NCBI GenBank assembly: GCA_030549335.1 | Contig: CM060189.1 | Span: 26,559,001-26,623,000 of the forward strand | Origin: Pontederia crassipes | Lineage: Eukaryota; Streptophyta; Magnoliopsida; Commelinales; Pontederiaceae | Reading direction: 5' to 3' | DNA length: 64,000 bases | Shown here: piece after piece, positions 31,512 through 44,066 of the stretch | How the letters are laid out: each line of letters starts with the position of its first letter | Position numbering within the stretch: the stretch's first letter is position 1 | Notes under the pieces: generated by a model | The model's database searches: none | What the model saw: the letters and a program-made list of their open reading frames with translations, nothing else | Told to the model about the DNA's origin: nothing | Made by a program: the position numbers and the translations under genes

Positions 31512-34423
31512 TGATAGTGATATTTGGGTTTTCTAGTGATAAGACGAGTTAAAAGAACTGTGGGATGGTGTCGTCGCTTATGATGTGTCGATGATAAGTG
31601 ATATTGAGGGGTGTAGTGATAACTTGCTGATTTTGAGGTCAAATTTCAGATTTTTCAATTTTTGATCTAACTCCCTAATTCACTCTCTACTGCAAGTATA
31701 CATGTCAATTATAGTCTACCTAAATATCGTATCCACAGTGATTTGAAGCCTAAGACTCCCTAAACAATTTAGATTAGCTTTAACTAAAGTTAAAATTCCA
31801 AGAAATTGAAAGAAAGTGAAAATCGATTTCTTTAAATGACTAAAATGATAATTGTTTTTTTATTTTTGAAAAGTTATCAAAACTGAATGGTAAATGCTAA
31901 ACTAGAGGCTCAAAATGATTAACTATCAATGAGGAAAGTTCTCCTATGAGTTGGAGTTCATCTAACTTAATTATGGATGTAATGGAACAAGTTATCAATA
32001 TGTGTCAATTTTAATCCAACTTAAAAATGGACTGTTATCACAACAATATAAACCAGAACTAATCATCATATTCTCATATGATTGATATCTAAGTTGAATT
32101 AGAAAATGTCCTCACTGAAATTAAGTCAACATTAAGTTCAAAAGTTTAGTTCCTTGCTGAATTTCAGTAATTTAGTGAAATCTGAAATGATAACATTCAA
32201 TTTCACTTTGAAAATGAGGGGAATGCTTCAATCAACTAAACAGAGATGAAATCAATCTAATATTAGTGCAAATGCTTCTTGGTTTATCTCTAAACTATAA
32301 GGGGATTTTAAATCAGTCTCTCAGCTGCAAATTCAAATGAAATCCACATTTTCACTAAAGGATTGAATGAAATCAGCACCCAATTACACATGGGAATTCA
32401 ACAAATTTTCATTGCTCCTTGGTTCATCTCTGAATCTCAAGGAAGGTCATAAGACCATCTCTCAGTGGTAGATTAAAATAGGATTTAACAATGACAACCA
32501 GATTTCCCCTAAATTCAAGAAAGCAGCAACCAAAAAAATTCAGAAATCAACACTAGCAAACATTGGAATTCAGCACATGTCACTCATTGGAATCAGACTT
32601 GTCATTGCTCTTTTGTTCATCTCTGAACAACAAAGTATCCCTAGGATTCACTTCTCAGTGATTTAATGAGATCAAGGCTTTACAACAGCAAAACAGAATC
32701 CAATGATTCATGGAATCAGATTCTACAAATCAGAAATCAGCAAGTGAAATGTTTGCAATAATTCAGGGGTTAAAACCTTGGAAACACCATTGACTCTTGA
32801 TTCATTTCTAAATAAGAATGAATCCATAAGAAACCTCTCAGTTATAATTCAATCAGGGTTCAACAATGATGAAAACATGTTTGAATAATTCAGAAATCAG
32901 AAATCAGAAAATTCAGAATCAGAAATCAGGAAATCAGATTTCTAGTTGGGATTGAATCTAGAAATTTGGCATTGATTCTTGCTTCATTTCTGAACAAGGA
33001 ATAGATTAAATGACAAATTTTCAGTTGTGGATACAATTGGGATCTTACAATGACAGGAATCAGATTCATACAAAATAGATTTCAGAAACAAAAATCAGAA
33101 ATCAAAACTTCATGAATTCAGAAATCAGTGCAGGAAATCAGAATTGACCATATCCATCTACGGTTAATCTAGACTACTACCTATCCTAGGAGACATGGAG
33201 TTTAGATCCTCATAATTACAAAGTTAGATACAAAATAGAGTGAAGAACAGAGGCAAATCATCCTAGCTTGAGGGTTGTTCTGCAGAAATCAGCTCACTTC
33301 AGCTCCTTCGAACTCCCATCAGCTCTTTTCCTGCAATGGTCAGCCTCTCCCCCTTCTTTCCTAGGGTTTTCAACTTATATATGGCTTCCTTAAATCCTTA
33401 GATCAGATCAAATTGTTTCATAGCCCTTGATGTGAGCCACCTGTCCAAGTCCTGAAATTCCAACTACTGTAATAGCTTTTGGACATCAAAAAGTAGGTGG
33501 TCCCCTCCCCCTCCTTTTTCTTCTTTGTGCAGCCCTATTTCACCTGCTAGAAGAGCCAAAACAGCAAGCATCAAAGTCTTCTAATAGGATTTAAACAAAT
33601 AAGGATTAAGACAGCAAGTAAAATTAGCTCAATAATCAAATGGGGTTTGGTGTTGTGCAGAATTGAAAACCAAAATAAAAAATAATAGTTTGGAGGCCCG
33701 GAATGATAACTTTGCACTACATCGTGAAAATCATCCAAATAAAAGTGGTTCAAGGCATTAAAGGCATCAAAGGGATTAATATGGCAAGTGAATAAGGTCA
33801 GAAATCAAATGTAGATAGGATTTCATAGTATTGATAACTTAGTGACCCGGAAATGATAACTTGTTGCCATAAAAATGATAGATTGTCATAACTTTGGTTG
33901 TGGTTATCCAAATATGATCAAATTTGAATAGCAATGAGTTAAGATAGTAATTTAATGATTGTCTAATGCTTTTGTGCATAATTGATAGTTTTGCATATCA
34001 AAATGATAATTTTGCCCTTAAACGATAACTTGACACTAAAAAATGATAACTTATGAAATGGAGTGATAACCTTGCACAAATTGAAATATGGTCATCCAAA
34101 TATGAATAATTCATGATGGCAAGGGATTTAGAGCAAAATAATCACTGCAAATCAGCTCAATTAAAATAATGATAACTTTGCACATTAGAATGATAACTTG
34201 TCCTAAAAATGATAACTTGGCATAGAATTAAAATATTTATGGATTTTAGCAATTCAGAACCTCTATGCACATGGAATTATGTATAAAATGAGAAAGATCA
34301 ACTAGTTATCACAATCATTGCATTCCAAACATAATTGGCCAAAAGGTAGGCAATTTGAGGGCTCGATATGTGTGAAATGCATTTAAAATGGGATAAAAAC
34401 CTATTGTGATCATCTAGTGATCA
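31512..34423 (-). repeat. 5' LTR of element D (2.9 kb)
   Basis: Its low end is TGATAGTGATATTTGGG and its high end CTAGTGATCA. It shares many blocks with the solo LTR at 3354-4977 but is about 1.3 kb longer. Insertions include ATCAGAAA-type simple repeats (32880-33140) and repeated TGATAACTTG motifs (33840-34220). No gene is seen inside. Confidence 0.8.
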
Positions 34424-35081
34424 GTCGACCAAACAAAACTTCACCTTGAAAGCTGTCTTATTGTGGACCATTAATGATTTTCCTGCCTATGGAATGTTGT
34501 CTGATTGGATGACCGTAGGGAAACTAGCTTATTCATGTTGCATGGAACACTCAGATGCCTTCACTTTGGGAAATAGGGGTAAAAATAGTTGGTTTGATTA
34601 ACATAGATGGTTTCTTACCGCTGATCATCCGTACAGAAATAACCGAAATGCATTTCGACGAAATAGGGTTGTAGAAGACATGGCTCCTGTCAGAAACTCA
34701 GGAGCTTAATTATGTCGCATTGTCAATGCTTTATGCAGAATTGTCGATGACCCAAATGCCACATACAATGAGTATGGTGTTTGTCATAACTAGACCAAAC
34801 CAAGTATATTCTGGGATTTACCTTATTGGTCTAATTGTTTGATATGTCACAATTTGTACGTCATGCACATTGAAAAAAATGTGTTTAAAAATGTATTCAA
34901 CACTGTAATGAACATTAAGGGTAAAACAAAGGACAACCTAAAGACGAGACTAGATTTAAAGGAGTATTATCGAAGGACAGAGTTGCACTTAGCTACTTTA
35001 CCTAACGGTAGATTATCTAAGCCAAAGGCGAGTTATGTTCTCACTAAAGAGCAGAAGACTCAAGTGTGTCGATGGATCTAA
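34424..35081 (+). pseudogene. CACTA transposase, central TNP2 part after the D insertion
   Basis: Coding resumes at about 34425 with STKQNFTLKAVLLWTINDF and PAYGMLSDW. An in-frame TAA (about 34601) follows. The frame at 34839-35081 reads CHNLYVMHIEKNVFKNVF (the catalytic-domain VMHIEKNV block of TNP2) and RTELHLATLPNGRLSKPKAS. About 18-20 residues expected between YLQP (29692) and STKQNF are missing, showing loss of about 60 bases at the insertion site. Confidence 0.8.
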
Positions 35082-35090
35082 GAGCTGAGA

Positions 35091-35672
35091 ATGTCGGATG
35101 GTTATGCATTAAATCTGACCCGATGTGTGAACATGAATAACTTGCGTTTGTTTGACATAAAAAGTCACGACTGTCACATATTCATTGAAATTTTGCTTCC
35201 TACTACATTTTCTTCACTGCCAGACAAGATTTGGAAGTCGATAACAGAATTGAGTCAATTCTTCAGGGAATTGTGTTCGACAACATTAACGGTGGAAAAT
35301 ATGACCCAATTGGAATGTAATATTCCGATAATATTATGTAAGTTGGAACGAATATTTCCATCGGGATTCTTTGATTCCATGGAGCACTTACCTATTCATC
35401 TGTCGTATGAGGCAAGGTTAGGTGGACTAGTATAATATAGGTGGATGTATCCTTTTGAAAAATATATTAATCGAATTAAAAGGACAATTAAGAACAAAGT
35501 ATGTGTCGAAGGATCTATATGTGAAGCATATATGATTCAAGAGATTTCGTACTTCTGTTCCTACTACTTTGAGTCTCATGTTAAGTGTGTGAGGACCAGG
35601 GTTCATCGAAATGATGAAGTTCCAGAAGAACAGTCTGCTATGGCATCTTTGTCGATCTTCAATCGATTATGA
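35091..35672 (+). pseudogene. CACTA transposase, DUF4218-type region
   Basis: It reads MSDGYALNLTRCVNMNNLRL, SHDCHIFIEILLPTTF, then IILCKLERIFPSGFFDSMEH, LPIHLSYEARLGG and, after a TAA at 35433, WMYPFEKYI and CVEGSICEAYMIQEISYF. This is the DUF4218 block that follows TNP2 in plant CACTA transposases. The stop replaces the residue before the RWMYPFE motif. It contributes to the same large transposase. Confidence 0.82.
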
Positions 35673-36083
35673 CGATATTTTGGGAAGCCAAGAAGTAGAT
35701 GGTTGAGTGATGCAGAATTCAAGTCTGCCACGAATCATATCCTTCTAAACATGCAGGAGGTGCAATGGTACATTAAGTAAGTTTATTCTACATGCGTTCT
35801 TTTCTTTTTTGTCTTCCCAAACAACATTTTGATTTAGCCATCACTTTATATGTAGTGCTTTCTTGTAGTACTACAATGTCCCTGAAGAACATGTTCAAGA
35901 TAGAATCGAGAATGACATCGCACCGTGATTTAAGGATCAGGTAACTCTTACGATGTTGGTCAATTTGAAGTCTTCACGATCTATTCTTGACATTCATTTT
36001 CTTTTTAGGTTCTCAATACCGGCACGACGTCTGGTCCCCATAATTTGGCATGGGGACTGGCTCGAGAGGTGAAAAGTTGATCG

Positions 36084-36722
36084 GTGTATTTTGTGAATAG
36101 TTATAAGTTTCACACGAAAACTTGGTCGATCGGGAAGAAAATCGTGAACAGTGGAGTATGCGTCAAAGGATCCACGGACAGAGAAAATGAGCGTGACTAC
36201 TACGGTATTCTCAAAGACATAATTCAGCTGCAATACACTGGAGGTAATAGAGTCACATTGTTTGAGTGTAATTGGTTTGATCCAAAGGAAAGCAGAGGGA
36301 TGCGAGTCCACAAAGATTTCAAAATAGTTGAAATACGTCACAATAGGTGTTATGATCGTTTTGATCCTTTCATTATTCCGTCTTCCACAAGACAAGTATA
36401 TTATGTGCCATATCCGGAGAAGACCAGGGACAAAGCACAATGGTGGGTTGTAATAAAGACGAAGGCAAGAAGCAGGATAGAAATTGATGGTGCGTTGCAA
36501 TGTGCATATCAAGATGACTCACATACTTCTGTGACCCCTATTGTAGACACCAAATTAGTCAACGATCTACAAGATTCAGAACAAGTATTTGAAGACTTTG
36601 ATAATGCCGACATACAAAATGATGAGAATGCTTCGGACGAAGATGAATTTGAAACTACATCATCTTCAGATGATGATGATGATGATGAGTACCAGTCATG
36701 TGGTAACTTAGATGATGACTAA
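36084..36722 (+). pseudogene. CACTA transposase, DUF4216-type C-terminus
   Basis: The open frame to TAA 36720 reads FVNSYKFHTKTWSIGKK and SGVCVKGSTDRENERDYYG, then VTLFECNWFDPKESRGM, the DUF4216 block. It ends in an Asp/Glu tail (SSSDDDDDDEY). 35673-36083 between the two domains includes probable introns (GTAAGT at about 35779 and AG sites at about 36008). The domain itself is intact over about 200 residues, the best preserved part of the gene. Confidence 0.82.
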
Positions 36723-37175
36723 TGTTATTATTACCTAATGTCACGCTCATGTTGTAATTTTATCTTACGACTATCGAGATTCTTTGTATTACGATTGTTG
36801 TTATTGATGTTGTATCATAATGGTTTATTCAAATTATCATCTCTCGCCATATTGTTTGATGCGTTAGCGATGCATGTTGACGATCAATTAGATCGACGGA
36901 TGCCTGACGAGGACGGTGCATTTTCATATTCGCTTCCATCTCGTGAGTGTTTGAAATAATTATCACAATTTTACGCATAAACTTAATCGAATTAATTTGT
37001 TTATTTTTTATAAGCACCTCCGAATATTAAGAATTGGTTCTCGACTTATACGTACAATTTTAATCCCGAAGATGTGACACAAGACGTAGCCAAACATAGT
37101 CAGGTCGAGACATTGTCACATTAGAGTTTTGTATCAATTGTAAATTTGACTTGCATTAAATTTTGTATCATGCAG

Positions 37176-38686
37176 ATGTTTCGTTTTGGTAAAAGAAAAA
37201 ATAAGGGAAAGGAGTCAGTCGTCCCTAGAGATAATTCTACTCCGCCGGCTCCTAGATCAGTCATGGGCATCCACATAATAGAACGGAAGTCTCCTCCGCC
37301 GGCTCCTTCCTCTCATGCTGATATTGCAGACCTGGAGACACAATTGCCGAAAGAATCCGTTAGAGCTCCTGTTTCCGTGGAAGGCTCAGACTAGGCTTTG
37401 TCAAATCGTGTGCACAAAACATACTTACAGCCATATGATAATTTAGGGTAAGTGTTATTTTATGTATTTCGAATCTTATTCATTTTGTGATTCACACATC
37501 GCATTTTATATTTTTGTATTCTTCCAGGTTTGTACCGTCGAAACCCGCGACTGCGGTAGTTACTAAAGTGTTGCGACATAGGTATACTAATGCGTAGCTT
37601 ACATGGAGGGAAGTTCATTATGCCACGAGACAGATGTTATTTAATGAATTTCAGGTATCCTTAGAAGCCAACTTGGCCATTAAAATTTATCTTCGTACTA
37701 CTTCAATTATTTTTATATACATGCAGGCTTATGTGTGGTGGGAGCCTGAGAATATGGAACAAATGTGGAAGGCTTTTAATTCTAGGTGCTCGAAGAGATT
37801 GTCTGTGTTGCTTTCGAAAGCTCAAGCTGTGAAGAACGGCCCAATTGGATCCCCGAGGCCGTTTGGATCGAATTGCTACGAAAGTGGTCCGCCGATGAGT
37901 ACAAATCAAAGTGCGAAAAAGCAAAAACAAGTCGAGAGTCCGACCAGGGAGCATGCTTGCATTCGGGCGGATGTGTATCCACGAGCACGATTGCCAAGAA
38001 AATGGTAAGGTCTTTCAATATTGTGTCGACAAAACATTATACTTTATTTGATATTTTTAATTGTAGGAGAAAGAGACGGGTAGACCACCTACTCAGGACG
38101 AAGTATTTCTCCGAACTCATCAGAAAAAGAACAAAGAATGGATTTCATCATTTGCTCGGGAGACATATGTATGTAAATTTATGTGCCAGTTTTTTAAAAA
38201 AATTCAAGTAAAACTATAAGATAGTAAAATTGTCGTTGATTTATAATATTTTTTAGTATCGTTGATTTTTTTTTCTAATTTTAGGAGTCTTACAAAATAA
38301 AAGAATTCGAGCACATTACGCAAGCCACGCAGGAGGGGACCACACCGTTGACCCCAAGACAACTTTGGACGGACCACGTTAGGGTGTAGAAGGGTCGCAT
38401 TTATGGCCTCGGATCTTCTGTCAGTACAGCAGATATTGGATATGGTCATAAATCTACTTCGGGTTCAGGTTCCTCTGGTCAAGGTATGCAATAAATTATG
38501 GATCAGACGAGGAATTCGATTAGGCAAGAGCTCACGCAAGAGATCAAACAAGAGGTTACGCAAGAGCTCAGAAAGGAGTTCGAAGAACGTGAACGTCGTA
38601 CCAAGAAAGAAATGAAGAAAATGGTGCGTGACATCATGTGTGGCGAAGTCGATGATGAGGACGACGAGGTAGATTTAGTTTTATAG
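37176..38686 (+). pseudogene. CACTA second gene, Transposase_24 type
   Basis: Probable exons are 37176-37447, 37528-37654, 37727-38004, 38067-38168 and 38285-38686; each has CAG/TAG acceptors and GT donors. The first begins MFRFGKRKNKGKES and has a TAG at 37392. Exon 3 contains, after a frame change, PNWIPEAVWIELLRKWSADE and YKSKCEKAKTSRESD. Exon 4 gives GRPPTQDEVFLRTHQKKN. Exon 5 has KGRIYGLGS and an Arg/Glu coiled-coil tail (MDQTRNSIRQELTQEIKQEV ... to TAG 38684). This order is that of the plant Transposase_24 (Ptta/En/Spm) family, the TNPA-like partner thought to bind subterminal repeats. Stops at 37392, about 38386 and about 38492 disable it. Confidence 0.78.
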
Positions 38687-38689
38687 TTT

Positions 38690-39520
38690 TTTGTGTTGTG
38701 TTGCGCTCATTTTAGACATTTTAGAAATATCTCTGCGATAGAATTTAAACTAAGAATTTGATCATTCGTGTTGTGTCGCAACTTGCGGGAAAGTTTTAAA
38801 CTGGGTTCGCGTGATAATATTCGCTATGTGCCTTGGTACACATGATTTATTAAAATGCGTCACACTTATTCAATATCATGTTTCATATGAGACTAATCCT
38901 CCTGCTATATGTTCCTTTAACTTAATGACAATTATATCATCTTAGCCAGATAATGCAGTGAGCAAGGAGCTAGAAACTTCATTGCTGAATAAGTAGGTCA
39001 TACTTGCTCCCAAACAGATAGTTAAAACCAGGTGTCTAGAAGAACTATTGTAGTTGTTGAATTCAAATTCTTCCCCTAGTTTTTTACACATTCCCCTAGT
39101 TTTTTTTTAAGAAGGTACTAACTTTCTCCCGACTCTTTGTGTTGTACAGTGATATTCGAATTGCCTTGCGAAATGCTCTTGAAATCAGACGAGAAAGGCG
39201 CGACATCTTTTTGCTCGACCCATGTGTCCATCTTCATCGTGACCAAGGCTTCTCTTTGCTTTGCTTACCATTTTTATGTTTCTAAAACATTAAAATGTTT
39301 GTAATAGTGTTGGACAATTATGTGTTGTGTTTGGAATGGTGTTTGGATATTATGGGTTGTGTTTGGATATTGTGTTGTGTTTGGACAATTATGTGATGGT
39401 TAAATGTGTTGTGTTGTGCTATATGTTCTCTTTGCATATTATGTGTTATGTGATGGTTACATATGATCCAAATATTGTGGTGTATTATCTGTTCGGACAG
39501 GCAATTTCAGCAATTGTTTT
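38690..39520 (+). other. CACTA 3' region, no clear gene
   Basis: It contains a GTGTTGTGTTTGGA microrepeat (39320-39420) and a short run like a terminal exon (CGAATTGCCTTGCGAAATGC, about 39157; IALRNALEIRRERRD). The rest is AT-rich. Likely 3' untranslated sequence of the second gene. Confidence 0.4.
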
Positions 39521-39526
39521 TATTTT

Positions 39527-39870
39527 TTTTCTGACGGTTAGAACAGTCGAAAACAGCTGAAAATTAATTATCGACAACTAATTTTTTTGATACTTATTGA
39601 CGGTTGTAACCGTCCGTGCAAGCTTATAGACGGTCTCAACCGTCACTAAGCATCAACGGTTTTAACCATTTGAAGTTAACGACGGTTTGAGCCGTCGAAA
39701 ATCAGCTGTGGAGTCGACGGGTCAAACCGTCGATATAAGTTTTCTATGGCTCAAACTGTTTTAAATCTTTAACGTTCGACGGCCGCGCCCACCAGTTTGC
39801 GATGCCTCATTTTCGCACGAACGCTATCCTTCGAAAAAACCGTCGAAAAACGTCATTTTCGACAGTTCTG
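39527..39870 (+). repeat. Right subterminal repeats of the CACTA element
   Basis: GACGGTT, CCGTCGA and GTCGAAAA motifs recur at least twelve times in both orientations, mirroring 24985-25615. The terminus TTTTCTTGTAGTCT follows at 39897-39910. Confidence 0.8.
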
Positions 39871-39910
39871 GCCAAATTACAGATGGTTCTAGACTATTTT
39901 CTTGTAGTCT

Positions 39911-42427
39911 ATACTAATATTCTTTTAACATGTGAGAAAATATTTTAGAACTTCATTCTTTTCACATTAAAACATATGAGATATGAAACAAATGTGACAT
40001 TATTCTTAGTTATATTAAGATGTTCAATTTTTTAAAATTGAATCCAAAGATTGAAGTATATAAAGTTATCTTGTGAAATAGCAAAATCAATTTAAGGATA
40101 TTCTAATGCAACAAATGTTGTTGTATAAGAATAATGTCTTCTATACTCAAGCAATTATTTGTAATGCAAGAGGATAGTGGGAGCATATATATGAATTGGA
40201 TGAAAATCACAAGTTGAATTTCAAATCACTATGAGAATGATGGTAATATATCTCAATTCAATTGTTTGAATTGTTCATAACAAGATCTTTAGCATAAAGT
40301 CAATTATTTGAATTATAAAATTAATGTGTGATCATTAATTTATTTTTTTAAGCATAGAAGATGCAAATCCTACTATTTATTTTGTGTAGTTGATTCTTCT
40401 TAAGATAATACATAATTTCAGTGGGAGAAAAATAATTCTCACCATTGTTTATTAAACAATATATAAATAATTCAATCAACTAAAGTATGAACGTCGTACA
40501 CATAAATCCTCTGCTCGAAATATAAGAGAAGTTCAATTGAACATCAACATCTATGATGATAGGTTATTTATATTCGATATATTCTCTTAATAAATGTACA
40601 ACTCATTACTAAAGTCGTTTAGCATATGATGACACATTATTGACAAATTCAATATTAGTAAATAGTTTGTTAAAACCATATTTTAAAGGATGAGATATAA
40701 ATTTTTATCTCAATTCAAGTATGACAACACATCCATCCTTCACAGTGGAGTCAATTTTTTATAACTAGCATGGTATGTTGTATTAGAATCCATAAGTCAT
40801 TATATCGATAATGACTCATCTGAAATCTTGAATGTCAAGCTAAGATCTCATCAGAAAATTACATTATGGATTTTAAATATATAACTTATTACCATGAGTA
40901 TTGAATATATTAATGCCGCTTTAATTAAGAAAATTGAGGTGTTTTGACACTTACGACATATAAAATATTTTAGGCGATTGTCGCACAGATATATTTAAAG
41001 CATATTCAATCACTAAACTTTCATGATGAATTTTTTTGAAACTATGAAAGATTATATTTAGTGCAAGTGGGAAAATATGTGGTAGTATTTGAAACTTACC
41101 ACAATAAGTGATAGTGTTTGAAACTTATTAGATATTAGATATCTATATAAGACTTGCGGGGATGTATATGTCCTAAACATAATCAAATACTCGAAGTTAT
41201 GTCAAAATAGTGAGTAATAGTATATGATCATTAGAAAAGTTATGCTTTGATTAAGTCTAATTCATCCAATTTTTATGATATGATCATAACGAAAATTAAA
41301 ATTATTAAGTTTATACAATTATTAGCATTATTATCATAATATGTCAGAATATTAATTCATGATATTGTCCATGAAGTATAACAAATGTAATATGATATGA
41401 TCATAACATGAGACACATTATGTCTACTTCAAAAGCTTGTTCGTCGCCTAAAGGATTGATGATAGAACAACTTCAATTCAGTTAGGTGATTGTGCAGTTC
41501 GATGATCAAAAGATTTGATGATACTACTACTCATTATACATCATAATGAATACACATATGCTTGTTAGAGAACAAGTTCGTTGAACTGACGCATGAAAAA
41601 GTTGTTGGTTGGACTGTTAGCAAGGCTTTTTCATTAATACGATTGTACACGTAGTCATTTGACTTGAGATACCATTGATATCTTATGTGTTTATGAATAT
41701 TCTTTGATAATGTTAAAATGTCATTGAAAAATGAATATCTAATGACGTTTACTGGATATATTCAAAATGGAATCTATGACTCTTACAAAGAGAAATGTCT
41801 AGTGTAATAATAAGATTGATAAACAAAGTATGTTGCCACAACAATACGAGAATGAGTTCTCAATGTTCTTTGAACAAAATGTTTATTAATATAATTATGT
41901 ATTGAGATTAGGGATCTAACTTTCACCATATCCTATTAATCTCAATCAAAACATAGAAAATGTAGTAGGACTATACGTATATATATATATATATATATAT
42001 CATATTATATGTTCGTTGATATTCGTACTACTGTAGAGGCCAAGACACACTCTTGATCTATAAGAGTTCACACAATTTATTTGGAAATATTGATAAATTA
42101 TATTGTCAAATATTGTGTGATGAATTGATTCATATTGAACACTTATGGATATGATAATATGAACCTAATGGGTCACACGCAAATAAAATTATTGAGAAAA
42201 TTTTGGATTAATTGATTCCAAGTTGATCAATCTTATTAGGTGTCTAGCACATGCCTAACTTGATCATGTTGCACACTAAAAGTGGAAGATTTATTGATTA
42301 GATCAACAAATTATGTGTATTGAAAGTCAATACATATAATATGCACCAACTAAATTACTATTTCATCTTGAGAAGGTGAATTAGTATATGAACTCAAGGT
42401 GTATTGAGTTTAGTGTAAGTGGAAGTT
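39911..42427. other. AT-rich, decayed copia-like internal sequence
   Basis: No open frame is convincing. AGTGGGAG-like purine motifs occur at 40188, 40420 and 41045. It ends with AGTGTAAGTGGAAGT, a polypurine-tract-like run directly before a TGTTAGACAA start at 42428. A (TA)n run lies at 41980-42000. It is probably the continuation of the host of the CACTA insertion. Confidence 0.4.
41979..42001. repeat. (TA)n microsatellite
   Basis: About eleven TA units lie within AT-rich sequence. Nothing else is visible here. Confidence 0.85.
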
Positions 42428-42895
42428 GTTAGACAATAGTTAAAATGTATGTCCTAAACTCAATCGAACGATCTCGATTGAATCAAGTCAATGGTGATCG
42501 GATAAATCGAGACCGTTGATATTTAAGTTATTATATGATTAATAGGTATAATGGATGACCATAGTGGTATTGCTCTCCATAATAACCTATTATTCTTCAT
42601 CATGAATGTGGGAGAAGAAGTTACAAAATTCTTCTCCCTATTCATTATATAATAAGGTATGAGTTATGAAGAAAGTGAGGCTCACTCTCTCTCATTCTTC
42701 CTCTCAACTCCTCATCTTCTTTTCACAATAGTTGTGCTAGATGTGTTTGCAAATTTCCTTTATGTCTTGGCGTGGATACCGTTAGAGGGATGGCACATGC
42801 GATCCTCTCCGCAAACTTCCTCTCTATTGGATAGTGTTTATGAGGTAACGGATCGGATCCTTACTAATATTATTATAATCTTGATTTCATATTTT
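42428..42895 (+). repeat. Probable copia-type LTR, truncated on the right
   Basis: It begins TGTTAGACAATAGTTAAAATG after a polypurine-like run. It contains a GGTATAATGGATGACC block and a TATAATAAGG motif followed by C/T-rich sequence, as in copia LTR promoters. The right end runs into the next element at about 42896. The 5' partner is not identified. Confidence 0.45.
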
Positions 42896-43243
42896 TTTCA
42901 TTTATTAGAATAATTAGATAATGATTGAGCTATCAATAATAAAAGAGTTTATACCTATTCATTAACAGTTTACAATAAAATATAAACTAATTTAAAATAT
43001 AAAAAGATAAAATAACATTAAATAAGAATCCTAACTTAATCTAAATAATATAAAAAGATAATAACAATAACAACTAACATAATATATCTTATCTCTCCGG
43101 TCTCTCTCTTCAAAAGAGTTCGACCTCGAACTCTGAAAATTAAATCTGGAAGATCATATTTCACATATCATTGTGGTATTGTCTTCTTTTTCAACTTATT
43201 AGATAGATTGTAGAGAAGTATTAAATAACAATAAAATTTTCCT

Positions 43244-44066
43244 CTAATCTTGACTTGAAAATGCAATCCGCCGAAAATTGAAATATTTGATGTTGACAAA
43301 AATTTTCATGTATCTCACATCAACTTGAAGCATTTGAATCAAATCTCTTTTCTTAGTTGGCGGAATTAATTTTAACTTTCCATCCACCTCTTTAATAAAT
43401 TTATCTTTCTTTGACTCAGAAAGAAAATTCAAAGTAAGAAACTCTTCAGTATTTGGATAGATTCTGATATTTTTAGTAGTTTTTTGTAACTCTTCAATTA
43501 GAGCAGACACAACTTTCAAAGACATTTGATCTTCATAAGATTGCACAGATTTTGATGGAGTCTCAGGCATTTGATTATATTGTCCAATTGTTGTTGAACT
43601 TTCTCAATTGAATTCATAAGAAACTCTTCAGTATTTGGATAGATTCTGATATCTTTAGTAGTTTTTTGTAACTCTTCAATTGGAGCATATACAACTTTCA
43701 AAGACATTTGATCTTCATAAGATTGCACAGATTTTGATGGAGTCTCAGGCATTTGATTATATTGTCCAATTATTGTTGAACTTTCTCAATTGAATTCTTG
43801 ATGTTTTCTAAATGAATTTGCACTTCTTGTATTAAATGTTGCATCTTTAATTGATATTTTATTGCTTGCTTAAAAATAAGATAATGATATGATGAAGGGA
43901 AAAGTGTTGGATGAGTAATTTCTTCAACTTTTTTCATATCGGAATAGGTTATTTTCATAATAAGTTCGAAGGCGCTTATTATCTTTCTATCACGATAAAG
44001 CTTTGTGTGAAAATTAATTGGCAACAAATCTAGCTTGTTGATGCTCTGGAATATTCCAATAATCAA
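43244..44066 (-). pseudogene. Gag-like remnant with an internal duplication
   Basis: Minus-strand frames read KNSIEKVQQQLDNIIKCL, then MPETPSKSVQSYEDQMSLKV, EELQKTTKNIRIYPNTEEFL and LKLIPPTKKRDLIQMLQ. The MPETPSK block is present twice with a 182-base period (43438-43619 and 43620-43801). Identity as gag is an inference from position between LTR-like repeats and the heptad N-terminus. No known motif proves it. Confidence 0.4.
43438..43801. repeat. Tandem duplication, 182-bp period
   Basis: GAAACTCTTCAGTATTTGG starts both copies (43438 and 43620), and each ends with TTTCTCAATTGAATTC. The copies differ at only a few positions, so the duplication is recent relative to the element. Confidence 0.85.

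Larger units (their letters stand above)
29693..34423 (-). mobile_element. Element D: pol-less Athila-like retrotransposon lacking its 3' LTR
   Basis: On the minus strand it has a 5' LTR (31512-34423), a perfect tRNA-Asp primer site (31488-31505), leader and one long coiled-coil ORF down to 29693. The 3' LTR and 3' internal part are missing: CACTA sequence begins directly at 29692. The high-side flank GTCGA has no partner at the low side, so no target duplication survives. It is younger than the CACTA transposase it splits. No pol motifs are present in the part that remains. Confidence 0.8.
24942..39910 (+). mobile_element. CACTA (En/Spm) DNA transposon with captured host exons, disrupted by element D
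   Basis: The ends are AGACTATATAGTAAAA on the left and TTTTCTTGTAGTCT on the right. The right end in reverse (AGACTACAAGAAAA) resembles the family terminus CACTACAAGAAAA; the left end is more decayed. No intact 3-bp target duplication is seen. GTCGA/CCGTC-rich subterminal repeats lie at both ends. It encodes a TNP2-type transposase and a Transposase_24-type protein. Without the D insertion (about 4.7 kb) it is about 10.2 kb. Both genes contain stops, so it is not autonomous now. Confidence 0.85.

Noticed and set aside
35994-36512. 172-codon minus-strand frame
   Set aside because: It is a shadow of the conserved DUF4216-type transposase domain on the plus strand.
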